A DNA stretch of 17,921 bases, taken from the NCBI GenBank assembly GCA_021814835.1, contig JAKAHO010000013.1, positions 1 to 17,921 of the forward strand, read 5' to 3'. The DNA comes from a bacterium (GTDB lineage Bacteria > Patescibacteriota > Minisyncoccia > UBA6257 > GWB1-50-10). The translations under genes and the position numbers were made by a program. Below are positions 5,651 through 11,060 of this stretch, piece after piece; the stretch's first letter is position 1, and each line of letters begins with the position of its first letter. Under the pieces are notes generated by a model, which was not told the origin of the DNA, ran no database searches, and saw nothing but the letters and a program-made list of their open reading frames with translations.

Positions 5651-6634
5651 ATGAAGCCGCATCTGCTTGGGTTGCACCACGATCACCTAGATGGCAGCAT
5701 GCCAATCGCAAGAGCGCTTCCGGAGCTCTATGAGCTCTCAGGGGTGCCGATACCATTCGAGATTGCGATAAACGCAGACGACCAGGACGAGCTCGCGAAG
5801 TTGTTCCGCGATGTGCACGTTAAACTTGTGCAGAAGTTCTCGCTGGTTACACGCGCGCTTCAGACGGAGGAGTCCATCCGCTTTGCGGTGCGCGAGTATG
5901 CCCGCGCGCGCAGGAAGGAGGGGCACACGTACGTTGAAACGTATCTTGCGCCCCAGTATCACACGGCGCGCGGACTCACCATGCGCGAGGTCGCGCGTGC
6001 ATTCGTGGACGAAGCGCAGTCCGTCGACCTCGGTATCGGCATCAGGGTTTTCCCCCACATCTGCATCGGCCGTGAAGCCGATGTGGAAACGGGAATGGAA
6101 ATCGCGCGCATTGCGCTCGAGTTCGACGGCGAGGCGGCGTTGAATCTCGTCTGCGACGAGGCGGAGCACCCGCCCGAAAAGCACCTGTCCGCATTCCGGC
6201 TCACGTTTGGCAGTAAGGTGAAGCGAGACTGCCACGCGGGAGAGTGGGTGGCGAAGGAACCCGCAAGCACCTACGCTCAGCGCCTCATGAAGAATGTCCG
6301 TACGGCGCTCTTCGATCTGAAGTGCGATGGCGTGGGTCACGCAATCCCGCTCGCCGACCATCCGGACATCATGAAATACATGGCGGACCATGGCATCCGC
6401 GTGTCAGGCTGTCCCCTCTCGAATCTCACCTGCGGGGCGGTGAAGACGCTCGAGGAGCTGCGAATTCCGGAGATTCTCCATCGGAACGTCCGCTACACAT
6501 TGAACCCCGACGACGACTTCTTTCTGCCCGCAATGCCGGAAGTCATCGAAAGGTGCGATGAGGTCTTCCACTTCACGGAGACTGAGGTGGCACAGCTCGA
6601 GTCGAACGTGTTCGCCGGCGCGTTTGCGCGGTAA
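5651..6634 (+). CDS. add: Adenosine deaminase family metal-dependent hydrolase
   Basis: 327 residues, close to E. coli Add in length. The open frame extends upstream into the tRNA gene, but the ATG at 5651 has AGAGAGG five bases before it and starts the conserved fold (MKPHLLGLHHDHLDGSM). Metal and catalytic signatures are all present: HxH at His10/His12 in HHDHLDGS, HAGE at 195-198 (His ligand and catalytic Glu), His230 in GHAIPLADH, SGCPLSNL, and the Asp pair 287-288 in NPDDD (usually TDDP). Family members deaminate adenosine/deoxyadenosine to inosine in purine salvage, which suits an organism dependent on scavenged nucleosides. Strict substrate choice cannot be read from the sequence; adenine or modified-nucleoside deaminases share the fold. 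It ends at a strong bidirectional terminator. Confidence 0.9.
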   Translation: MKPHLLGLHHDHLDGSMPIARALPELYELSGVPIPFEIAINADDQDELAKLFRDVHVKLVQKFSLVTRALQTEESIRFAVREYARARRKEGHTYVETYLAPQYHTARGLTMREVARAFVDEAQSVDLGIGIRVFPHICIGREADVETGMEIARIALEFDGEAALNLVCDEAEHPPEKHLSAFRLTFGSKVKRDCHAGEWVAKEPASTYAQRLMKNVRTALFDLKCDGVGHAIPLADHPDIMKYMADHGIRVSGCPLSNLTCGAVKTLEELRIPEILHRNVRYTLNPDDDFFLPAMPEVIERCDEVFHFTETEVAQLESNVFAGAFAR

Positions 6635-6639
6635 TAATC

Positions 6640-6672
6640 AAAAGCGGAATCAGGTCAACTGATTCCGCTTTT
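6640..6672. terminator. Bidirectional terminator shared by add and tRNA-Val
   Basis: AAAAGCGGAATCA (6640-6652) pairs perfectly over 13 bp with TGATTCCGCTTTT (6660-6672), loop GGTCAAC. T runs follow the stem on both strands, so it can end add from the left and tRNA-Val from the right. Confidence 0.92.
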
Positions 6673-6677
6673 TTATT

Positions 6678-6752
6678 TGGTGGGCGCTGAGGGTGTCGAA
6701 CCCCCGACCTACTCGGTGTAAACGAGTCGCTCTACCGCTGAGCTAAGCGCCC
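6678..6752 (-). tRNA. tRNA-Val (anticodon UAC), CCA encoded
   Basis: On the minus strand: acceptor GGGCGCT/AGCGCCC, D arm GCTC/GAGC, anticodon stem ACTCG/CGAGT with loop TTTACAC giving anticodon TAC, T arm with loop TTCGACA, discriminator A and an encoded CCA (6680-6678). It reads GUA and probably other GUN valine codons. Confidence 0.93.
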
Positions 6753-6766
6753 CTTCTGACTACGAT

Positions 6767-6795
6767 AGTGTATACAATAAAGTAAAAACGTTCAA
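6767..6795 (-). promoter_or_regulatory. tRNA-Val promoter
   Basis: On the minus strand TTGAAC (6795-6790), a 17-nt spacer and TACACT (6772-6767). The predicted start near 6760 is 8 nt before the tRNA 5' end. Confidence 0.6.
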
Positions 6796-6845
6796 CTCTG
6801 CGCCTTTGTTTGACGCTCATTCATGATGTGCGGTAAGGTAGATGA

Positions 6846-7340
6846 ATGCGGGAAACGTATTGCAGTTCGTTTGGCGTACAACTTGAGGTGGATGCAGTGG
6901 TTGCGGCAATCATTACGTTCATGAAGGAGGATCCGAAACGAACCTACAAAATCATCATTGGAACCGACTCACAAGGCATGGCGGATAAGACCGCGGATTT
7001 TGTGAACGCAATTGTGGTGCACCGCGTGGGCCGTGGCGGCAGGTATTTTTGGCGCAGAATGGATGATAAATCCAAGTATCACACGCTTCGCGACCGCATT
7101 ATTCACGAAGTGATGATATCACTCGAAGCTGCGCACATACTTCTCGCCGAACTGAAAAAACAGGAAACGGTTGACCTTATTCCGCAGTGGGAGTTTGAGA
7201 TTCACGCAGACGTGGGCGCAAACGGTCCCACAAACGCGCTTATTCAGGAAGTGGTGGGCATGATTCGCGCGAATAATTTTGAAGTAAAAACAAAGCCTGA
7301 AAGTTATGCGGCATCAAGTGTTGCGGATAGGCATACATAA
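6846..7340 (+). CDS. YkuK-like (DUF458) RNase H-fold protein
   Basis: 164 residues matching the YkuK/DUF458 pattern. IGTDSQ (39-44) carries the first acidic residue of an RNase H-like fold. It is followed by FVNAIVVHRVGRGGRYFWRR, a central helix (RDRIIHEVMISLEAAHILL), EIHADVGANGPTNALIQEVVGMI with a second acidic site, and a C-terminal KPESYAASSVADRHT that closely fits the family ending. Family members are presumed nucleases, but their substrate is not established to my knowledge. The ATG at 6846 is preceded by AAGG with a 7-nt gap, an acceptable RBS. A TTGACG at 6810-6815 may be the -35 of its promoter, in which case the TAAGGT could serve as the -10 instead. Confidence 0.85.
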   Translation: MRETYCSSFGVQLEVDAVVAAIITFMKEDPKRTYKIIIGTDSQGMADKTADFVNAIVVHRVGRGGRYFWRRMDDKSKYHTLRDRIIHEVMISLEAAHILLAELKKQETVDLIPQWEFEIHADVGANGPTNALIQEVVGMIRANNFEVKTKPESYAASSVADRHT

Positions 7341-7349
7341 AATTAAAAT
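7321..7349 (+). promoter_or_regulatory. Candidate promoter of the exonuclease gene, inside the end of the YkuK-like gene
   Basis: TTGCGG (7321-7326), 17 nt, TAAAAT (7344-7349). The predicted start near 7356 gives an 8-nt leader before the ATG at 7364, which has no Shine-Dalgarno. Confidence 0.5.
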
Positions 7350-7363
7350 AAATAGACACCATT

Positions 7364-7936
7364 ATGAGAGATAGGATTGTATTTGACATCGAAACAAAAA
7401 ACACATTTGCGGACGTCGGCGGCCAAGGAAACATTGAGAAGCTTGAAATGTCGGTGGTGGGGCTCTATTCGTACAACGAAGACGCCTACCACTGCTTCAC
7501 CGAGCACGAACTCGATAAGATTGAGCCGTATTTCAAGAATGCATACCTGCTCATCGGGTTTGCAAGCAAGCGTTTTGATATTCCGGTATTGGAAAAATAT
7601 TTCAAATCGAATATCGCGAAAATCGGGCACTACGATATTTTGGAAGAAATCGAGAGCAGAATGGGCCGCCGCATCGGCCTTGGCGTACTCGCAGAGGCAA
7701 ACCTTGGCGAAGGTAAGAGTGCGAGCGGTCTCCAGGCAATCGAGTTCTACCGCAACGGCGAGATGGAAAAATTGAAATCGTACTGCACGCAGGATGTGAA
7801 AGTAACGAAGCGCATCTATGACCAGATTCTCGAGAAAAAGTTCCTCTACATTCCCCAGCGTAACACGACCGAGATGAAGAAGATGAGCTTCGACGATTAT
7901 AAGGAAGTAATGCCCCCGCCCGCGCAATTATTCTAA
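7364..7936 (+). CDS. DEDD-type 3'-5' exonuclease-like protein (RNase H fold, YprB-like)
   Basis: 190 residues. Exonuclease motif I is FDIET (Asp8, Glu10). Motif II is IGFASKRFDIPVLEKYF with Asp70, in the pattern where polymerase-proofreading and YprB-like enzymes usually have N-x(3)-FD. Motif III is YCTQDVKVTKRIYD (Tyr140, Asp144). Together these supply the four acidic residues and Tyr of a DEDDy-like two-metal exonuclease. The protein is only the nuclease domain, with no polymerase, helicase or TPR part, and ends in a Pro-rich MPPPAQLF tail. It follows a second RNase H-fold gene after 23 nt, making a small nuclease pair, and seems to have its own promoter and a very short leader. The substrate (DNA or RNA) is unknown. 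Confidence 0.82.
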   Translation: MRDRIVFDIETKNTFADVGGQGNIEKLEMSVVGLYSYNEDAYHCFTEHELDKIEPYFKNAYLLIGFASKRFDIPVLEKYFKSNIAKIGHYDILEEIESRMGRRIGLGVLAEANLGEGKSASGLQAIEFYRNGEMEKLKSYCTQDVKVTKRIYDQILEKKFLYIPQRNTTEMKKMSFDDYKEVMPPPAQLF

Positions 7937-7940
7937 AACC

Positions 7941-8068
7941 ATGAAATCCCGTTAGAGGCCGCGTTCGCCTTACTCTTATGCAAAAAATATTAATCATGAA
8001 TATTCATCGAATCATATCAATCAATTATGTAGGTCGCTCGAACGCGAACTGCTTCTAACGGGATGAAA
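7941..8068 (+). repeat. Start-codon inverted-repeat element, copy 2 (before the 34-aa membrane peptide)
   Basis: ATCCCGTTAGA (7946-7956) and TCTAACGGGAT (8054-8064) match over 11 bp. After an internal mismatch, CGCGTTCG (7960-7967) pairs with CGAACGCG (8039-8046). The left flank is ATGAAA (7941-7946) and the right flank is ATGAAA (8063-8068), the start of the small gene. The extra A on the left, absent in the other copies, matches the third A of this gene's start, as expected for target duplication. The left ATG reads MKSR then stops. A TATTCT at 7929-7934 may be a -10 box for the left ATG. The interior has the palindrome ATGAATATTCAT. Confidence 0.85.
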
Positions 8069-8167
8069 CACGATAAGAATCATTGGCTGAAAGTTATCTT
8101 CGTCTCACTGTTGATTATCGGAATGGTGGGCGCGTACATTCCCCTCTTCTTTATCCATCCGCAGTAA
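8063..8167 (+). CDS. 34-residue single-pass membrane peptide
   Basis: A short frame starting MKHDKNHWLKVIFVSLL and ending FFIHPQ then TAA. A basic, polar N-terminus of about 9 residues is followed by a hydrophobic stretch (about 10-31) long enough for one membrane helix with a GxxxG-like GMVGAY segment, then a short tail. It is not a typical cleaved lipoprotein signal, as there is no Cys. The support is positional: its ATG sits in the right arm of the inverted-repeat element exactly as the ftsH and valS starts do. A 26-codon upstream frame (7978-8058) ends with a TAA inside the arm, 4 nt before this ATG, which would permit translational reinitiation. Function unknown. Confidence 0.55.
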   Translation: MKHDKNHWLKVIFVSLLIIGMVGAYIPLFFIHPQ

Positions 8168-8186
8168 GCTGTAATTGATAACAAAT

Positions 8187-8253
8187 AACTTATGACTAAT
8201 AACCGGATGCCGATTGGCTTCGGTTGTTTGTTCTACCCCCCCGGTTATAAGTT
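8187..8253. repeat. Interrupted inverted repeat upstream of folD
   Basis: AACTTAT (8187-8193) and AACCGG (8201-8206) pair with CCGGTT (8241-8246) and ATAAGTT (8247-8253), leaving a 7-nt bulge on the left side. The loop contains a smaller CCGA/TCGG pairing and a run of seven C. It may be a terminator for the upstream small gene, but there is no T tract. Confidence 0.5.
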
Positions 8254-8258
8254 GCTAG

Positions 8259-8287
8259 TTGTATGTTGTAAGTTTTCTGCATATAGT
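8259..8287 (+). promoter_or_regulatory. folD promoter (leaderless)
   Basis: TTGTAT (8259-8264), a 17-nt spacer and TATAGT (8282-8287), with only six bases to the ATG at 8294. The transcription start is expected at the start codon, which argues against any start further upstream. Confidence 0.75.
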
Positions 8288-8293
8288 AAGCGT

Positions 8294-9130
8294 ATGATAA
8301 TCGACGGAAAACAAATTGCGGAGGAGATTCTTACTGAACTCGAGAGCTCGTGGAAAATGAAGAAAACATTGCATGCGATTGTAGTGGGAAAGGACCCCGC
8401 ATCGCTCAGTTTCCTCAAGCAGAAAGAGAAGATAGCGAAGCGCCTCGAAATCGCATTTGAATTACACGCATACCCCGAGCGCATCCGCGAAGACGACCTT
8501 CGTAAGGAGATTGCCTATATTGCGGATAAAAAAGCGTGTGGAGGACTTATTATCCAACTGCCGCTTCCGAAGCACCTCAATGCGCAGTATCTCTTAAACT
8601 CTATTCCCCGCGAGGTGGATATCGATGTATTGAGCGAGCGCGCGCTTGGCGCGTTCTACACGGGGCGCGGAAAAATCCTGCCTCCTTCGGTAAGCACGCT
8701 CCTCGCGGTACTCGACAGAAACCTTATTCATGCGCGCGGTGATGACGCATCGGTCGCGGGTTGGTTTATTGAAGATAAGAAAATTGCGGTGGTGGGCCTG
8801 GGCTCGCTTGTCGGAAAACCCATCGGTACGTGGTTGCTCGGTAAGAGCTCCGAGATTCATTACCTTGATGAGGGAAGTAACTTATCTGAATTGAAGCATA
8901 TGGACATCGTGATAATCGGCGTGGGTCACGCGGGGCTCGTGAAGCCCTCGATGTTGAAGGCTGACGCATTGGTGGTGGATTTTGGCTACAGTGCAGGTCG
9001 CGACGGCATTACGGGAGACTTTGATACAAAGGATGCGCCTGAGTCGCTTACGTACACGCCGACGCCGGGAGGCACGGGTCCCATACTCGTAGCGCAACTT
9101 TTCAAGAATTTCTACGCGTTGAGCTCGTAG
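8294..9130 (+). CDS. folD: FolD: methylenetetrahydrofolate dehydrogenase / cyclohydrolase (divergent)
   Basis: 278 residues from the ATG at 8294; the open frame reaches back to 8192, but the promoter excludes that. FolD interconverts 5,10-methylene-, methenyl- and 10-formyl-tetrahydrofolate using NADP. Conserved parts are VGKDPASLSFLKQKEK with the cyclohydrolase Lys44, GLIIQLPLP with Gln88, EVDIDV with Asp109, the Rossmann segment VVGLGSLVGKP, and the C-terminal TPTPGGTGP. Three departures are visible: the Tyr four residues before the catalytic Lys is Phe40, the usual PCTPxG motif reads PPSVST, and GRSxIVG reads GLGSLVG. Activity is likely but may be altered. It is monocistronic and runs into the structured segment that separates it from recA. 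Confidence 0.88.
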   Translation: MIIDGKQIAEEILTELESSWKMKKTLHAIVVGKDPASLSFLKQKEKIAKRLEIAFELHAYPERIREDDLRKEIAYIADKKACGGLIIQLPLPKHLNAQYLLNSIPREVDIDVLSERALGAFYTGRGKILPPSVSTLLAVLDRNLIHARGDDASVAGWFIEDKKIAVVGLGSLVGKPIGTWLLGKSSEIHYLDEGSNLSELKHMDIVIIGVGHAGLVKPSMLKADALVVDFGYSAGRDGITGDFDTKDAPESLTYTPTPGGTGPILVAQLFKNFYALSS

Positions 9131-9158
9131 TTATCTGTCCCACCAACTCCACGCCCCA

Positions 9159-9306
9159 TAACCGATATCGCACTTGCTCCGAGGAATATCTCGGAGCCGT
9201 TTTAGTTTGGTCTTCTCGAAGAGAAGTAAAAACGGCGAGAGAAAAGAAACAAGCGCCACGGGAGCGCTTGTATTCTGGTTCCGAGGGGCAAGTGCGGTAT
9301 CGGTTA
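9159..9306. ncRNA. Candidate structured RNA or complex bidirectional terminator between folD and recA
   Basis: Positions 9159-9180 pair with 9285-9306 over 22 bp with only two G-T pairs. Inside are three hairpins: GCTCCGAG/CTCGGAGC (9176-9183, 9190-9197); GCCGTTTT/AAAACGGC (9196-9203, 9229-9236) capped by CTTCTC-GAA-GAGAAG; and ACAAGCGC/GCGCTTGT (9249-9256, 9264-9271). The first hairpin competes with the innermost closing pairs. The result is a four-way-junction-like fold. It overlaps the recA stop codon and no clear promoter or T tract was found on either strand, so strand and role are open. It does not match SRP RNA, tmRNA, RNase P RNA or 6S RNA features I know. Confidence 0.55.
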
Positions 9307-10362
9307 ATCCTTCTCCTTTTCTTCTTCGTCGGGACCGGTGATACCGATGATTCCTTTTTTGAGCGATGCTTCTATCGTTCTCTTTTTGAGTGTCTCAAGA
9401 AGTTTCTTATCTTCTTTAAGTTTCAAGCGCACATTATCGAAGCCATTGCCAAGCTTCTCGCCGTCCATCGAATAGCTCGCGCCATTCTTTTTTACCACGT
9501 CATATTTTATTGCGGTATTGAGCACATCCGATTCATAGGAGATACCCTCGCCGTAGAGAATATCGAATTCCGCAACGCGGAACGGAGGCGCAACTTTGTT
9601 CTTCACCACCTTCGCTTTCGTGCGGTTGCCGACGACATCCTCCCCTTTCTTAATCTGCGCAATGCGGCGGATGTCGATCCGGACTGAGGCATAGAACTTA
9701 AGTGCCATACCGCCCGGCGTTGTTTCGGGGTTGCCGAAGACAAGGCCAATTTTCATACGCGTCTGGTTGATGAAGATAACAATCGTATTTGATTTCGCGG
9801 CAATCGCCGTGAGCTTGCGGAGCGCCTGCGACATAAGGCGTGCCTGAAGTCCCATGTGCTGGGCGCCCATCTCGCCTTCGATTTCTGCGCGGGGCGTGAG
9901 TGCGGCGACGGAATCGACAACCACGATATCAATGACGTTTGAACGTACAATGCTCTCCAAAATATTGAGTGCCTCTTCGCCGTTGTCGGGCTGGGAAATA
10001 ATAAGCTCTTTTGTTTTTACGCCGATGCGCGCTGCATACTCGGGGTCGAGTGCATGTTCTGCATCGATGAATGCCGCCCTGCCGCCTTTCTTTTGTACTT
10101 CGGCGACTGCGTGGAGCGCGAGCGTTGTCTTGCCCGAACTCTCAGGGCCGAAAATTTCGATGACGCGTCCTTTCGGAAAACCGCCGACGCCAAGCGCGAG
10201 GTCGAGCGAGAACGAACCCGTGGGTATCGCCTCAACTTTCATCGCCGCCTGCTCGCCGAGCTTCATCACTGAGCCCTCGCCGAAGCGGGACTGCAATGAT
10301 TCCATTAATGATTCAAGATCCTTCGAGTTATCAACCTCCTTTGTTTTCTTTGCGGGCGCCAT
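9304..10362 (-). CDS. recA: RecA recombinase
   Basis: 352 residues, full length. Walker A is GPESSGKTT (72-80). The ATPase core continues with FIDAEHALDPEYA, the Walker B region IDIVVVDSVAALTPRAEIEGEMG, and the DNA-binding loop region NQTRMKIGLVFGNPETTPGG (the usual IGVMFG reads IGLVFG). The acidic C-terminal tail (GPDEEEKEKD) is typical. RecA forms filaments on single-stranded DNA for homologous recombination and damage response. Its ATG is 2 nt after the stop of the rodZ-like gene and has no Shine-Dalgarno, so translation is probably coupled. No LexA-type operator was noticed. The stop codon lies inside the long structured segment 9159-9306. Confidence 0.98.
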   Translation of the reverse strand: MAPAKKTKEVDNSKDLESLMESLQSRFGEGSVMKLGEQAAMKVEAIPTGSFSLDLALGVGGFPKGRVIEIFGPESSGKTTLALHAVAEVQKKGGRAAFIDAEHALDPEYAARIGVKTKELIISQPDNGEEALNILESIVRSNVIDIVVVDSVAALTPRAEIEGEMGAQHMGLQARLMSQALRKLTAIAAKSNTIVIFINQTRMKIGLVFGNPETTPGGMALKFYASVRIDIRRIAQIKKGEDVVGNRTKAKVVKNKVAPPFRVAEFDILYGEGISYESDVLNTAIKYDVVKKNGASYSMDGEKLGNGFDNVRLKLKEDKKLLETLKKRTIEASLKKGIIGITGPDEEEKEKD

Positions 10363-10364
10363 AA

Positions 10365-11042
10365 TTATTGTGTGGTAGTTGTGTTAGTTATTGGTTCGAC
10401 GCGTTTCGTGCTGGTTGCAAGATACACTTGCTTCGTAGTTTCAAATTCTTTTCCTAAGACACCTTTCACCTTAAAGCGGAACGTATTGAAGCCCGGCACG
10501 AGTGTTACCTGTTTCTCGAATACGCCCTGTTCATCCGGATACACCACCTCGTCATTTACCGTGAGTTGGTTTTTAGGATCAATCTTTCCTTTAATGTCGA
10601 GCGTGGAGGTGCTCGCGGTATCCGAGAAGTTTTCGAGCGAGAGCGTCGGGGTGCCGACAAACGCGGGCGCGCGGAATACAAAAATGATTATTGCAATAAT
10701 GACTACCGCGATTCCTGCAATGACGGGCATTCCCGGATATTTAACCTCAAATTTATTTCTTGCGAGCCTGTCATTTTTGCCCGAGCGCGCAACGATGTGT
10801 TGCTTGGTATAGTCCGCCCACAACTGTTCGCCGTTCAGATTAAGAGTGTTGCCGATGCGCGAGAGATACCCGCGGACATACGGCGCGGAAGGAAGCTTCT
10901 CGTGCTTATCCTCAAGAAGGAGGGCGATAAAACGGTCGGACACGCCCGTGAGTTGCGAGAGCTTATCGGCTGATATGCTCTTCATCTTCATCGCGTCGCC
11001 GATAATTTCCGCAATCGGTTTTATCTCTTCAAATTCGTCCAT
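10365..11042 (-). CDS. RodZ-like protein: HTH domain, membrane helix, extracytoplasmic Ig-like domain
   Basis: 225 residues. The N-terminal part (about 8-80) is a helix-turn-helix of the RodZ/HTH_25 type: AEIIGDAMKMKSISADKLSQLTGVSDRFIALLLEDK...LPSAPYVRGYLSRIGNTLNL. A basic segment precedes a single transmembrane helix (about 104-123, GMPVIAGIAVVIIAIIIFVF). An extracytoplasmic beta-rich, Ig-like domain follows, then a Thr-rich tail (TNTTTTQ). RodZ links MreB filaments to the cell wall machinery and helps set cell shape; this is a family-level inference, and no MreB is in the window. It lies 18 nt after ftsK and 2 nt before recA. TATCTT six bases before its ATG could be a secondary leaderless promoter. 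Confidence 0.82.
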   Translation of the reverse strand: MDEFEEIKPIAEIIGDAMKMKSISADKLSQLTGVSDRFIALLLEDKHEKLPSAPYVRGYLSRIGNTLNLNGEQLWADYTKQHIVARSGKNDRLARNKFEVKYPGMPVIAGIAVVIIAIIIFVFRAPAFVGTPTLSLENFSDTASTSTLDIKGKIDPKNQLTVNDEVVYPDEQGVFEKQVTLVPGFNTFRFKVKGVLGKEFETTKQVYLATSTKRVEPITNTTTTQ

Positions 11043-11060
11043 GATATTAAGATAGATTCC

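Noticed and set aside
5499..5756. Minus-strand open frame ending VGPEGFEPSTGRV
   Set aside because: This is the well-known false protein produced by reading a tRNA gene on its antisense strand; it covers tRNA-Ile and the start of add.
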